Position numbers and translations under genes: made by a program. A stretch of 64,000 bases of DNA from assembly GCF_000428985.1 (NCBI RefSeq), contig NZ_AUAZ01000021.1, forward strand, positions 1-64,000. Direction: 5' to 3'. A model generated the notes under the pieces. That model was not told the DNA's origin and ran no database searches. It worked only from the letters and a program-made list of their open reading frames with translations. The stretch's first letter is position 1, and each line of letters starts with the position of its first letter. Source of the DNA: Marinobacterium litorale DSM 23545. GTDB taxonomy: Bacteria > Pseudomonadota > Gammaproteobacteria > Pseudomonadales > Balneatricaceae. Below, piece after piece: positions 14,997-25,145 of this stretch.

Positions 14997-15647
14997 ATGC
15001 CACCACGTAAAAGAACAACCCCGACACAACAGGGAGAAACCGAAGTGCAGAACGCAACCGAATCAGGCGCCGCTGACGTCCAGGATCTGGTATCGGCGAA
15101 TGAAGAATTTGCCAAACAGAATGAGCGGCTGGAAAAAGAAAATGAAGAACTTAAAGCTCAAGCGCACAGCAGCTTTGCGATCATTCAGGATTTGCAAAAA
15201 CGCTTCGAAGTCATGGAACAGCAAATCGGCCAAGACGGTGTGGCGCATTTCGATGATAGCGACCTGGTACGCGTGGAAGGGCGGACAATGGATGATCCGC
15301 TAATGAAGCAAAAAGCCGACATGCTTAAATTCATGGAAGAGCCGGTCACCATTTACATTCATGACGTGTCGGAAGATCAGGCAGATCCGGGTTTCCCGAT
15401 CTTCGTAAACGGTGAGTGTGAGATTTTTCGGCGCGACGAAGAGCGCACCGTGAAGCGAAAGTTTGTTGAGGGTCTGGCGCGCGCGAAAAAGACGGGCTAC
15501 AGCAATCAACTCAAAGTGGATCCAGAGACCGGTGTTCAGGAATACGTCTGGCCGAGCAAGACAGGTTTGCGCTACCCGTTCAATGTTGTTCATGATGGCA
15601 ACCCGAATGGGGCATCGTGGCTGAAATCTGTGCTTCGCCAACAGTAG
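14997..15647 (+). CDS. Phage protein with N-terminal coiled coil
   Basis: This 216-residue protein has a basic N terminus (PPRKRTTPTQ) and a strong coiled coil at about 30-80 (NEEFAKQNERLEKENEELKAQ, IIQDLQKRFEVMEQQIGQ). A globular C terminus contains PVTIYIHDVSEDQADPGFPIFVNGE. The position after the head genes suggests a head-completion or stabilising role. No family is recognised. Confidence 0.6.
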   Translation: MPPRKRTTPTQQGETEVQNATESGAADVQDLVSANEEFAKQNERLEKENEELKAQAHSSFAIIQDLQKRFEVMEQQIGQDGVAHFDDSDLVRVEGRTMDDPLMKQKADMLKFMEEPVTIYIHDVSEDQADPGFPIFVNGECEIFRRDEERTVKRKFVEGLARAKKTGYSNQLKVDPETGVQEYVWPSKTGLRYPFNVVHDGNPNGASWLKSVLRQQ

Positions 15648-15723
15648 TTACGGCTCTGGCGAAGCGCTCATGGTTCGCCTCCTCCTCCCCAAGTTGCTGC
15701 CTGTGAAGGCCGCAGAGGTTTGA

Positions 15724-16422
15724 ATGAACTTCCTACAACTTGTTCAACGATATCGCCAGGAAACTGGGTATGCCAGCACCGGGCCTACGACGGTAGTGGG
15801 GCAAACTGGTGATCATGCCAAGGCGGTTGATTGGGTATCTAGCGCCTATGTGGAGCTCCAGAACAGACTCCGCTGGCGCTGGCTCCGTCGCCGATTCACG
15901 CTGACAACTGCTTCTGGCACAAAGCGCTATGTTTATAGCGATTGCACGGATGTTGTGGCTAATGAGGCCATTGATCGATTCAGGGAATGGATCATTGACC
16001 GGCGCAACCAAATGCTGTGCTACCTGCAATCCAGTGGCGAATCAGCCGAGTACTGGGTAACGCCGATCTCATGGGAGCAGTATCGGCAGATCTACCTGAT
16101 CGGTTCCACGCCAAACGGGCCGCCTGCGCACGTTGCTGTCGACCCATCTAATAACCTGGTGCTTGGCCCAACACCTAATGACGTGTATGTCCTGAGTGGT
16201 GAGTACCACCGCGGCAGTCAAGTGCTCGCCGCAGATGATGACACCCCGGAAATGCCGTCCGATTATCACATGCTAATCGTTTACGCGGCGATGATGGATT
16301 ACGGTTATTACGAAGTCGCTAATGAGGTACTTGGGCGCGGCAGAGAAAAACATCGCCGCCTACTTCGCCAGCTCGAGGCCTCTCAGGCGCCAAAAATACG
16401 CATGGCTGGACCGCTAGCATGA
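15724..16422 (+). CDS. Head-tail adaptor-like protein
   Basis: This 232-residue protein resembles the phage adaptor proteins that dock under the portal in podophages. It has an N-terminal helical start (MNFLQLVQRYRQETGYASTGP), a WVSSAYVELQNRLRWRWLRRRFTLTTASGTKRY region, and conserved Pro-Pro/Trp motifs in the core (YWVTPISWEQYRQIYL). It overlaps the next tail gene by 4 bases, consistent with co-assembly. Confidence 0.6.
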   Translation: MNFLQLVQRYRQETGYASTGPTTVVGQTGDHAKAVDWVSSAYVELQNRLRWRWLRRRFTLTTASGTKRYVYSDCTDVVANEAIDRFREWIIDRRNQMLCYLQSSGESAEYWVTPISWEQYRQIYLIGSTPNGPPAHVAVDPSNNLVLGPTPNDVYVLSGEYHRGSQVLAADDDTPEMPSDYHMLIVYAAMMDYGYYEVANEVLGRGREKHRRLLRQLEASQAPKIRMAGPLA

Positions 16423-17897
16423 CCAAGCGCTCACTATTTGTCGCTCTCGGCGGCGGCGTGGACGGCACCTCCCCCGAAACACAAGTTAGCCCTGGCCGAC
16501 TACGCACAGGCGTCAACATTGAGGCTAAGCCTGGTGGTGGATACCAGCGAATGGAGGGGTATACCGCTTTCGATGACGAGATAACTGGCTCCGGGCCCAT
16601 TCGAGGCATCCATTATTTCAACGGCAAGCTGTACGCGTTTCGAAACGACAGCGCTGGCACAAGCTGCCAGATGTGGTCATCTACCGGCAGCGGTTGGACG
16701 CTTATTAAGTCAGGCCTTACGGCAGACGGGACATACCGGATGATCACGTCAGACATGGACGGTTCGCCCGCGATGTATGGTGCATCAGGCACCCATAAGG
16801 CGTTCAAGTTTGACGGTTCTACCTGGACTGATATCACCACTGGAATGGCGGCAGACGTCCCGAGTCATATTGCGGCTCACAAGCAGCATCTCTTTCTTTC
16901 GTTCGCAAACAGCGTGCAGCACTCTAGTATTGGTAATTCATCATCATGGACCCCGGTCACCGGGGCTGGCGAACTGCTGGTTTCCGAAAACGTTACCGGA
17001 TTCTCAGTCATGCCGAACGGCTCTCTCGGGGTCTTTACGCGCAGCGGCATCACGCTACTGGCAGGCACCAGTTCCAGCGACTGGGTGGCCAATAACATGG
17101 TGGAATACGGTAACAATGCAGGCGCTATAGCGGGAACGATTCAATCCATGGGGGCGGCAGTCAGATTCTGCGACAGTCGCGGGATCATCGATTTTGCGGC
17201 GTCTGATACATCCTCTGACTTTTATGACGCCATCATCAGCCATGATATGGATCGCGCCATCCAGGGGCTCTGGGGGAGGGCGATTAGCGCGACAGTGGTT
17301 CGCGCAAAGAACCAATACCGCCTGTTCTTTAATGATGGCTCCGGCGTCATCCTGACCTTTGCAGCCAATCGGGTGATGATCACCCAAATCCAATTCCCTC
17401 ACGTCGTTCACTGTGTCACCAACACTGAAGACAGTTCAGGCAATGAGCGCATCTACTTTGGTGCCGATAACGGGATCGTGTACCAGATGGAGTCCGGGCG
17501 CTCGTTTGGCGGGCAGGCGATCAGTGCGTATGCAGAAACAGCCTTTACTGACATGGGTGACCCTCACCACGTGAAGCGGTTCCGGCGCCTATGGGTTGAT
17601 CTTGGCCGTAACGGTGGTGAGTCGCTCAATGTGTCAGCCACCTGCCTGATCGATAACGATGGTGATAGTAACCAGTCGTTGGGTGGATTCGATATCGAGC
17701 GTGGCGGCACGCCGCTGGGTATCGGGCGACTTGGCGCCATGGTGCTTGGTACTCAACCGGTAGCTGATGGCAGGATCAACCTGTCCGGGACTGCCAAATA
17801 TATCAGTCTGAAGTTCTCCTCCAGCACCACAGACAGTGCGGCCTGGGAGATAAACGGGATAACAATCGATTACTTTATGGGTCGAAAGCGGAGGTAG
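16419..17897 (+). CDS. Tail protein, beta-propeller-like (tail tube/nozzle candidate)
   Basis: This 492-residue protein starts with [40 protein letters not shown], a signature shared by podophage tail proteins next to adaptors. Repeated beta units ([33 protein letters not shown]) suggest a propeller. Its place, just after the adaptor and before the fibre, fits the distal tail tube (nozzle). There is no enzymatic motif. Confidence 0.6.
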   Translation: MTKRSLFVALGGGVDGTSPETQVSPGRLRTGVNIEAKPGGGYQRMEGYTAFDDEITGSGPIRGIHYFNGKLYAFRNDSAGTSCQMWSSTGSGWTLIKSGLTADGTYRMITSDMDGSPAMYGASGTHKAFKFDGSTWTDITTGMAADVPSHIAAHKQHLFLSFANSVQHSSIGNSSSWTPVTGAGELLVSENVTGFSVMPNGSLGVFTRSGITLLAGTSSSDWVANNMVEYGNNAGAIAGTIQSMGAAVRFCDSRGIIDFAASDTSSDFYDAIISHDMDRAIQGLWGRAISATVVRAKNQYRLFFNDGSGVILTFAANRVMITQIQFPHVVHCVTNTEDSSGNERIYFGADNGIVYQMESGRSFGGQAISAYAETAFTDMGDPHHVKRFRRLWVDLGRNGGESLNVSATCLIDNDGDSNQSLGGFDIERGGTPLGIGRLGAMVLGTQPVADGRINLSGTAKYISLKFSSSTTDSAAWEINGITIDYFMGRKRR

Positions 17898-17898
17898 C

Positions 17899-19440
17899 AT
17901 GGCGGGACCGTATTATACAAACTCCAAGGTTGATGGCGACTACATGGAGGCTACCGACCTTGAGGCGATAGAGTCGGCGTTCTCATCGGTAGATGGCGAC
18001 AAGGCTGAAAAAACAGTCCCGGCAGCACCGGGCAATCTAGCAGGGCTTGATGCGTCTGGCGATCTTCAAGATTCCGGCAAGACGGCGCCGACCGGCGATA
18101 TAGTTGGCACCTCTGATACCCAGACGCTAAGCAACAAAACATTCATCACTCCAGCGCTTGGGACGCCTGCATCAGGAACGTTGACAAACTGCAGCGGCTA
18201 CCCGGCGGCAAATCTATCGGGGACGCTTGCGATTGGGAAAGGCGGGACGGGCAGGACGTCGCTAACCAGTGGGTACGTGCTGACTGGTAATGGTGCATCT
18301 GGGGTCAATATGGTTGCGCCCGGAACGTCTGGCAATGTGCTGACAAGCGATGGCTCTTCATGGGTGTCGTCTGCGCCGGGCGCTGCGCTCGACGGGGTTA
18401 CCGATTCCGCAAGCCCATACGCCACATTGCTGGGCTCCGGCGCGGGCGATGCAATCTCGTCGGGTACCCATAATGTCTGCATGGGGTATAACGCGGGCTC
18501 CGATATAACTGCCGGATTTCAGAATATCGCCATAGGAAGCGATGCGTTTAGGTACCCACAAACAACCGAAAAGTGCATCGCTATTGGGTACAGGGCGCTC
18601 TATCGGTTAGGCCGAACAAGTGGCGGTGATGAAACCATAGCAATCGGTGATGAGGCAGGTTACTCAGGAGGGGAGGACTACGGAGTTTTCATCGGCTCAA
18701 AAGCTGGGTACAACCAAAGCGCCACAGCCGGTGGTGCTGTCTGCGTTGGGCATAACGCTGGGATGGGTGCAGCTTCTAGAAACAACATGAACATGGTTGC
18801 GGTAGGCAAAAGTGCCGCCTATTCATGCGAAGGTGCTATATACACAACTGCCATCGGTGCATATTCGCTCTATTCTATTAGCACTGGGGATAATAATACG
18901 GCTGTTGGATTCCAGGCTGGACGAGACATTACTACCGGTTACAACAATACGGTTGTTGGCTACAACGCGGGCAACTCTGGAACGAATGACCTAACAACAG
19001 GGGCGAATAACACGGTTATCGGCTACCAAGCCGCCGCATCATCCAGTAGTGCGGTGAACGAAATTACATTAGGCAACTCATCCATCTCGACGTTGCTCTG
19101 CCAAGTAACCACGATAACCAGTCTTTCAGATCGTAGAGATAAAACGGATATAAAACCGCTTGATGCCGGGTTGGATTTTGTTCAGCGCCTGCAGCCTGTG
19201 CGCTTCACATGGCACATGCGTGATGGCGGCAAGGTTGGCGATCCTGATGCGGGGTTCATCGCGCAGGATCTTCAGAAGGCGCAAGAAGATTCAGGTATTG
19301 AAATTCCTGGACTGGTTTTCTCTGCCAATAAAAACCAGCTGGAGGCAGGGTATGGGAAACTGCTTCCGGTGCTGGTTAAGGCTATACAGGAGCTCACGGC
19401 GCGCGTTGAGGAGTTGGAATCTAGCGGGAGGTCGGCATGA
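17899..19440 (+). CDS. Tail fibre with S74 self-cleaving chaperone domain
   Basis: This 513-residue protein has a short virion-binding N terminus and a collagen-like/beta stem (about 80-170). Next come about ten YadA-head-like repeats ([34 protein letters not shown]) at about 190-395. The C-terminal 100 residues are the peptidase S74 intramolecular chaperone. The catalytic Ser/Lys pair is visible as LSDRRDK with Ser413 and Lys418 (S plus 5, as in endosialidase tailspikes). The chaperone folds the trimer and cuts itself off at Ser413. It is the probable receptor-binding protein. Confidence 0.85.
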   Translation: MAGPYYTNSKVDGDYMEATDLEAIESAFSSVDGDKAEKTVPAAPGNLAGLDASGDLQDSGKTAPTGDIVGTSDTQTLSNKTFITPALGTPASGTLTNCSGYPAANLSGTLAIGKGGTGRTSLTSGYVLTGNGASGVNMVAPGTSGNVLTSDGSSWVSSAPGAALDGVTDSASPYATLLGSGAGDAISSGTHNVCMGYNAGSDITAGFQNIAIGSDAFRYPQTTEKCIAIGYRALYRLGRTSGGDETIAIGDEAGYSGGEDYGVFIGSKAGYNQSATAGGAVCVGHNAGMGAASRNNMNMVAVGKSAAYSCEGAIYTTAIGAYSLYSISTGDNNTAVGFQAGRDITTGYNNTVVGYNAGNSGTNDLTTGANNTVIGYQAAASSSSAVNEITLGNSSISTLLCQVTTITSLSDRRDKTDIKPLDAGLDFVQRLQPVRFTWHMRDGGKVGDPDAGFIAQDLQKAQEDSGIEIPGLVFSANKNQLEAGYGKLLPVLVKAIQELTARVEELESSGRSA

Positions 19441-20123
19441 CGGTTATTAATGATGATGAGATTGCCGATATCTACGCGGCTGCTCTGGACTCGGTTGAAC
19501 TTCTCAAGAAAGGCCAGCCTGTAGGCGACACCAGTAATTGGCAGCCTGTTATTGATCGCAACAAAAAACACCTCGAATCGCTGCTTGATCGCACCTTTTG
19601 GACGTCGGAAGACTTGCAGCCGCTGCGTGACTCTATTGCGGCAGAAGTCCCAGTTTATGTCAGACCAGAGACGCCCAGGACTGATCAGTATGCCACCGAG
19701 GCATACCCAGCCAAAGCTGAAGGTGTATGGGTTCAACAGTGGGCATATCGACCCTATACGACGCCGGAATTGTCCGATATTCGATGGGAGAAGCGCGAAG
19801 CAATCAAGGCTGATCACCAAGCGCAGTGCCACCAATACGTCGAGTTCAATGGTGTGCTTTGGCGAGGCGGTGAGGCGTCGGCAGTGTCCATCAAGAATGC
19901 GGCGGATCTTGCAGATTACTCAGGAGCTGGGGAGATTATCCTTCGTGACGCGCTTAAAAACCCACATCCGGTTTCAATATCGCAAGCCAAAGCGATTGCA
20001 GCGACGATCGGTGCAGACTATCAAATCAAGTTCCAAGCAAAAGAAGAAGCGCTGCGAAAACTGGATGCAATCAACCTTTCTGACCCTGACGCAAAAGCCC
20101 AGATAGACGCTATATCCCTGTAA
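19437..20123 (+). CDS. Tail fibre assembly-type protein (DUF4376-like C-terminus)
   Basis: This 228-residue protein overlaps the fibre stop by 4 bases. The C-terminal half has the pattern [17 protein letters not shown]...[10 protein letters not shown]...[19 protein letters not shown], like DUF4376 domains found in proteins paired with phage tail fibres. It is probably a fibre chaperone or part of the fibre base. The N-terminal half has no recognised family. Confidence 0.5.
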   Translation: MTVINDDEIADIYAAALDSVELLKKGQPVGDTSNWQPVIDRNKKHLESLLDRTFWTSEDLQPLRDSIAAEVPVYVRPETPRTDQYATEAYPAKAEGVWVQQWAYRPYTTPELSDIRWEKREAIKADHQAQCHQYVEFNGVLWRGGEASAVSIKNAADLADYSGAGEIILRDALKNPHPVSISQAKAIAATIGADYQIKFQAKEEALRKLDAINLSDPDAKAQIDAISL

Positions 20124-20166
20124 TGACCACACCCTTTCACCACTGTTGGGAAACAGAGGAATCGCT

Positions 20167-23100
20167 ATGGCGAATAATTATGACTCACCGTCCTATACGG
20201 TAGACCGGAAAAGCACCGTCACCGGGCAGATGGATGACATCCTGAAGCAGGATTCTCCTTTGATGCAGCGCGCCCAAACCCAGGGTAAACAATATGCAAA
20301 CAGCCGCGGGTTGCTGAATAGTTCCATGGCTGCGGGCGCTACTCAGACCGCCATGATTGATGCGGCCATGCCGATGGCGCAACAGGACGCATCAACGTTT
20401 GCGAACATGGATCTGCAAAAGTACAACGGACTACTTCAGGCTGAGCTTAATGATCAAAATTATGCCCAACAGAGAGGGCTTGCTGATCAGAATTACGGTT
20501 TTCAGCGGCAGTTGAATAGCCAGCTTCAGGGCTTTGAGCAGGAAAACATGCGGCTCGATAACAATCTCCAGCAATCACTCAATAGTCAGCTCCAAGGCTT
20601 TGAGCAAAGCAATATGCGGCTAGGCAACAGCCTCCAGCAGTCACTAAACTCGCAACTCCAAGGATTTGAGCAGGACAATATGCGGCTGTCTGACACGCTG
20701 CAGCGTGGCCAGAACCAGCAACTCCAGGGTTTTGAGCAAGACAATCTACGCCTTGGTGACACCTTGCAGCGCGGCCAAAACGAACAAATGCAAGGCTTTG
20801 AGCAAAGCAATATGCGACTGTCTGACTACTTGCAACGCGGTCAGATGGCCTTCGGGAATACGCTGGAGCAGGGCAATATGCAGCTGGCGGATACGATTCA
20901 ACGGGGCCAGATGGGGTATGCAAATGTATTAGAACAGGGAAATATCCGCCTCGAGGACAGCTTGGCCAGAACCAGAGCCGAGCTTGATAATGCGCTCAGT
21001 CGTGGCGACATGGTTCTCGCAAACCAACTGCAGCGACAACTGAACGATCAGCAGCAAGCGTTCGCTCAGTCGAATATGGCAATGGAGCAAGGCTTTACGC
21101 GCGACAATATGCAACTTCAGCAACAGCTGAACGAACTGCAAGCACGGGCCGATAATGCTCGCCAGCTTGGTCAGATGGATAAGGCGGCTTCGATTGAGCG
21201 CCAGATGGCTGATATCCAGCAGCAGTACACCCAGTCAAACATGGCCCAAGAGCAAGGCTACGCGCAGTCCAACATGCAGTTAGAGAGTACGCTTAACGAG
21301 GCGCAGGCGGCGGCTGATTATGCGAGAACGCTGAATCAGATGGATAAGGCTGCCGGTATAGAGCAGCAAATGACTCAGCTGCAGAATGCGCTGGAGCAGG
21401 GCAATATGGCATTGGCCAACCAGCTTCAAATGCAGCTCAACCAACAGACGCAAGGATTTACGCAGCAGAACCTACAAACAGAGCAAGGCTTTACGCGCGA
21501 CAACATGCAGTTGCAACAGCAGCTAAATGAACTCCAGGCTCAATCCGACTTCGCGCGCGAAATGGGCCAAATGGATAAAGCGGCAAGCATCGACAAGCAG
21601 ATGGCCGAACTCCAGCAGCAGTACACGCAACAGAATATCAACCTTGAAAACACCAACCAGCGCGACAGGCTGCAGATGGAGCAGGGATATACCCAGCAGA
21701 ACATGCAGCTTCAGCAGCAGCTTAATGAGGCGCAGTCAGCGGCTGATTTTGCACGCCAGATGAACCAGATGGACAAGGCGGCTGCGATAGAAGAGGGTAT
21801 GGCGGCAATTCAGAACGCGTACAACCGCGGTGACATGCAGCTTGCAAATAGTCTCCAGCAACAGCTGAATGCCCAAACCCAGGAATACACTCAACAAAAC
21901 CTCGCAACCGAACAGCAGTTCCAGCTTGAGGCGATTGCTAAAGAGCAGGGCTTCCAGGCATCGCAAGCCGAGCTCGACCGCGCGCAGCAGATTATGCTCA
22001 CCAATACGGAAATCGATGCCACGCAAGCCCTTGAGCAATCAAGGCAGGCATTCCAAGCGGAGCAGGCCGGGCTTGACCGAAACCAGGCAACATCATTGGC
22101 GCGTGAGGCCCAGACGTTCCAGGCAAGCCAGGCAGAGCGTGACCGGGCTCAGCAGCTTATGCTGACAGATAAAGAAATTAACGCCACCCAAGCGTTAGAG
22201 CAGTCCCGGCAATCATTCCAGTCAGAGCAAGCGGGATTGGATCGTACTCAGGCGGCCGACCTGGCAAGAGAAGCCCAGTCGTTTCAAGCAAGCCAATCCG
22301 AGATTGATCGGGCGCAGCAGATCATCCTTGCAGATAAGGAGATCGGGGCGACTCAAGCACTGGAAGCGGCCAGGCAGGAGTTTGAATCTCAGCAATCTCA
22401 GCTTGATCGAACTCAGGCTATGGAATTGACTCAGCTTGGCCAGCAATTCCAGGCATCCCAATCAGAGATGGATCGGGCGCAGCAAATACTGATGGCCAAT
22501 AAGGAGATCGATGCCACCCGGGCGCTGGAACTGTCACGCCAGGAGTTTCAAGCACAGCAAGCTGGGTTGGATCGGGATCAGTCAGTTCAGCTGACGGAAA
22601 TGGGCCAGCAATTCCAAGCCTCTCAGGCGGAAATGGATCGGGCGCAGCAAATCATGCTGGCCGACAAGGAAATTACAGCGCAGCAAGCGCTTCAGCAGGC
22701 GCAGCGCGAATGGCAGTCGTCCGAGAACTCACTGGATCGAGAGCAGCGCACAGGATTGCTCCAGATGGAACAGGATTTTGTTTCAGACCAGTCGTCACTG
22801 GATCGGGAGCACTCAGCTTGGCAGACAGGGGTACAGGCCGAGCAGGCTCAATTGGATCGACAGCAACAACTAGGGCTGCTTGAACAGGAAAACAAATACA
22901 ACAACGAAAGCCTGGCAAAAACCACGTCCGCCAATCTGCAGGGGCGCTATGTCGATGCAATCAACGACATAACGGATAACGCCGCCGTCTCCATCAATGA
23001 GATTGAAGTGGCGACCGGTATGACACAAGAGGAGAAGGATACGATGATCCAGAACACAATCGCGCGACGCGACGCGGATCTGGCCTTTACCCGGCAGCTC

Positions 23101-23190
23101 TACTCCAACATGCCTACCTGGAATTTCGACTGGCTTGATATGGCGGAAATGCCGGCAGCCCCGGGTGTATCGCTTGAAGGGGGTGCATGA
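20167..23190 (+). CDS. Long Gln-rich 11-residue-repeat coiled-coil virion protein
   Basis: This 1007-residue protein has few Cys and Trp. After an N-terminal domain (about 1-100) come repeats with strict periods that are multiples of 11. There are 22-residue units (QLQGFEQENMRLDNNLQQSL; several copies), then 55-residue units (QGFTRDNMQLQQQLNE...QMDKAASIE; three copies), and then another family of 55-residue units (DRAQQIMLTNTEIDATQALE; five copies). This is the hendecad pattern of straight or right-handed coiled coils. Residues about 100-920 would make a rod of more than 100 nm if fully helical (0.15 nm per residue). ATG at 20167 follows AGAGGA; a TTG seven codons earlier is unlikely. The place in the tail/ejection region suggests a virion component, but its role is unknown. 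Confidence 0.75.
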   Translation: MANNYDSPSYTVDRKSTVTGQMDDILKQDSPLMQRAQTQGKQYANSRGLLNSSMAAGATQTAMIDAAMPMAQQDASTFANMDLQKYNGLLQAELNDQNYAQQRGLADQNYGFQRQLNSQLQGFEQENMRLDNNLQQSLNSQLQGFEQSNMRLGNSLQQSLNSQLQGFEQDNMRLSDTLQRGQNQQLQGFEQDNLRLGDTLQRGQNEQMQGFEQSNMRLSDYLQRGQMAFGNTLEQGNMQLADTIQRGQMGYANVLEQGNIRLEDSLARTRAELDNALSRGDMVLANQLQRQLNDQQQAFAQSNMAMEQGFTRDNMQLQQQLNELQARADNARQLGQMDKAASIERQMADIQQQYTQSNMAQEQGYAQSNMQLESTLNEAQAAADYARTLNQMDKAAGIEQQMTQLQNALEQGNMALANQLQMQLNQQTQGFTQQNLQTEQGFTRDNMQLQQQLNELQAQSDFAREMGQMDKAASIDKQMAELQQQYTQQNINLENTNQRDRLQMEQGYTQQNMQLQQQLNEAQSAADFARQMNQMDKAAAIEEGMAAIQNAYNRGDMQLANSLQQQLNAQTQEYTQQNLATEQQFQLEAIAKEQGFQASQAELDRAQQIMLTNTEIDATQALEQSRQAFQAEQAGLDRNQATSLAREAQTFQASQAERDRAQQLMLTDKEINATQALEQSRQSFQSEQAGLDRTQAADLAREAQSFQASQSEIDRAQQIILADKEIGATQALEAARQEFESQQSQLDRTQAMELTQLGQQFQASQSEMDRAQQILMANKEIDATRALELSRQEFQAQQAGLDRDQSVQLTEMGQQFQASQAEMDRAQQIMLADKEITAQQALQQAQREWQSSENSLDREQRTGLLQMEQDFVSDQSSLDREHSAWQTGVQAEQAQLDRQQQLGLLEQENKYNNESLAKTTSANLQGRYVDAINDITDNAAVSINEIEVATGMTQEEKDTMIQNTIARRDADLAFTRQLYSNMPTWNFDWLDMAEMPAAPGVSLEGGA

Positions 23191-23549
23191 TGGGACTGTT
23201 AAGCGACCTCACAAGCCTTGGGATGAAAGCGGCATCAACCCAAGGTGTACCAACCACCAGTGGGCTCGATTTCGGAGACCTATTCGACACTGTTGGTGAC
23301 TATGCCAGCAAGGCGTTTGACTGGATGGAAGAGAACCCGACTGCAACTGGCGCGATTGCCGGGGCGGCCTCGGCAGGCCTTCAGTATCTCAGCGCCAAGG
23401 AGCAGCAAGACTACTACGAGAAAAAGCTGAAGCAGGAGGAGCGCTTCAATGCGCGCCGCCCGTCGTCGGGCAGTCAGGGGTATGGATCGCACACGACCAA
23501 TTTAACCGGTGGCACCGGCTTGCTGGCCACGCCGTACAAGAAATACTAA
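23187..23549 (+). CDS. Small phage virion-region protein
   Basis: This gene encodes 120 residues. The ATG overlaps the rod gene stop. A hydrophobic Gly/Ala stretch in the middle (ATGAIAGAASAGLQYL) could insert in a membrane, with a charged C terminus (QQDYYEKKLKQEERF). It belongs to the run of genes encoding probable internal or ejected proteins. No family is recognised. Confidence 0.55.
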   Translation: MMGLLSDLTSLGMKAASTQGVPTTSGLDFGDLFDTVGDYASKAFDWMEENPTATGAIAGAASAGLQYLSAKEQQDYYEKKLKQEERFNARRPSSGSQGYGSHTTNLTGGTGLLATPYKKY

Positions 23550-23558
23550 GGGGGCGGA

Positions 23559-24599
23559 ATGCGAGGTTCATTTGAATGGCGTTTGTCCCTGGGTATGGTG
23601 AATGGCTGGGGGTTTGGCTCTGGTGGATTAGATGGCATGGATGCTGCCGGCCAGTTTGGTGGCGGTGGCTTCGACAGTAATTCTGGGGGTAGTGGCGGCC
23701 CTAACGGAAGCGCTGGATACAATGATAATTTCGGCATGCGCGAGGCGGCCAAGGACGCCATCGATAGCGGAATGGCCACAGCGGTTGGCGGGGGGGCATC
23801 GGGCGGGCATAGCGACATAGCGGCTCGTGCGATGAGTGCGTTCAAAAGCGCGCCACGAAGCCAGACCAGAGCGGCCAGGGCCACATCGATGGATCGGCGG
23901 GATGCGCTCAAAGAAAGCCCGGAGGATATCGCCAAGCTGGATGCTCCAGCTCTCACTGCTGCAACACTCAAGATGCGCGATATTGATGGTTACAACCCGA
24001 GCACTGCTTCCGACAGACAGGGGTTTACCGACCGAGAAAACCAGTCGCGCGGCTACAGCGAGTCAGCCATGGAGGCAGCTGATGAGGCCTACGCAAACAC
24101 AGCCAAGAACGGGCTTGTTGGTACTTTGTCGTATGGCATCAATCCAGCATTAGGCGTTGGCGTAAATGCGGCTATTGATGCCGTCCAGTCAGCTAACTTT
24201 CGTGATGCCTATGGAATGGAGCGTGATACGGTTGGCGCGATCGGCGGATCGCTTAAAGGCCAGGTGTCAAATTTGGCGGGCGGCTTACTGGGTGGAAAGG
24301 TTGGCGGCGCCCTGGGTGGTGCGGCCTTTGGGGCGCCAGGCATGATAGCGGGCACTCTTCTAGGGAAGGCTTATGGTGCCGATGCTTTAGGCAAGGCTAG
24401 TGCCGACAGTATCGGAAAGGACAACACCAACACCCAATCCCCCTCAGCAACCGGCCTCCTAAATACCAACCAGGTAGCAACGGCATCCAAAGCGCAGCCC
24501 GCACCCTCGCAAACCACCACCGGCTACCAATCCAAGTTCGGTAACTATTCATCCCACCTCAACAACTTCAGTAGCCGCGCCCTCAGTGCCTGGGCGTAA
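23559..24599 (+). CDS. Gly-rich phage protein with glycine-zipper segment
   Basis: This 346-residue protein has a very Gly-rich N-terminal third and a compact glycine-zipper stretch at about 235-280 (LAGGLLGGKVGGALGGAAFG, then APGMIAGTLLGKAYGADALG). The tail is Ser/Thr/Gln-rich. Glycine zippers occur in phage ejection and channel-forming proteins, so a membrane-inserting role in DNA delivery is possible. That is inference; no family is recognised. Confidence 0.55.
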   Translation: MRGSFEWRLSLGMVNGWGFGSGGLDGMDAAGQFGGGGFDSNSGGSGGPNGSAGYNDNFGMREAAKDAIDSGMATAVGGGASGGHSDIAARAMSAFKSAPRSQTRAARATSMDRRDALKESPEDIAKLDAPALTAATLKMRDIDGYNPSTASDRQGFTDRENQSRGYSESAMEAADEAYANTAKNGLVGTLSYGINPALGVGVNAAIDAVQSANFRDAYGMERDTVGAIGGSLKGQVSNLAGGLLGGKVGGALGGAAFGAPGMIAGTLLGKAYGADALGKASADSIGKDNTNTQSPSATGLLNTNQVATASKAQPAPSQTTTGYQSKFGNYSSHLNNFSSRALSAWA

Positions 24600-24608
24600 G
24601 GAGACAGC

Positions 24609-25145
24609 ATGGCAGGACTACTTCAAATGCCGCAGGCTCAGCAGCCGGCAGCACCGCAACCAGCGCAGCCACAGGGGCTGCAAGCGCAGCCCGGGAAGCC
24701 AAATCCACAGAAAGAGTTCTATCAGCGACTGATCGTGATGGCGTTGAAGTTCCTCTATTCCGAACAGGGCGTCCAGATGATCCAGCAGGGCCTCAAGATG
24801 CCCGGTTCACCGGCTGAAAATATCGGCGTGATCGTTGGGCGTCTTGCTCAGAAGATTGTCATGGATGTAAAGGAGCAGGGTAAGCAGTTGCCGCCGTTAA
24901 TGGTGATCAAGGCAACGCTCGAGCTCTCCCAAGCCGTGACCGATCTGGCAATGGAAGCCGGAGTGGTTAAGAAGGAAGAAGCCAACCAGGTGGCTCAACA
25001 GGCGTTCTACGAAGGCATGGAGAAAGTCGGCCAGGGCACCAAGAAGGTCCTGCCGCAAGAGGAACGGCAGGAGTACCAATCCACTATTCAGCAGATTGAC
25101 CAAGCCGATCAGGCAGCGCAACAGAAGCGCAAGGGGGCAGCATGA
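24609..25145 (+). CDS. Phage virion-region protein, helical
   Basis: This gene encodes 178 residues. The N-terminal 35 residues are Pro/Gln-rich (MPQAQQPAAPQPAQPQGLQA) and the rest is helical (FYQRLIVMALKFLYSEQGVQMIQQGL; MVIKATLELSQAVTDLAMEAG). It overlaps the next gene by 4 bases. No family is recognised. The location between the rod protein and the giant polyvalent protein suggests a virion internal or chaperone role. Confidence 0.55.
   Translation: MAGLLQMPQAQQPAAPQPAQPQGLQAQPGKPNPQKEFYQRLIVMALKFLYSEQGVQMIQQGLKMPGSPAENIGVIVGRLAQKIVMDVKEQGKQLPPLMVIKATLELSQAVTDLAMEAGVVKKEEANQVAQQAFYEGMEKVGQGTKKVLPQEERQEYQSTIQQIDQADQAAQQKRKGAA

Noticed and set aside
20560-22720. Possible CRISPR or minisatellite array in the repetitive gene
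   Set aside because: The repeats are coding, 66 or 165 bases long, diverged at synonymous sites and in one continuous frame. They are protein repeats.
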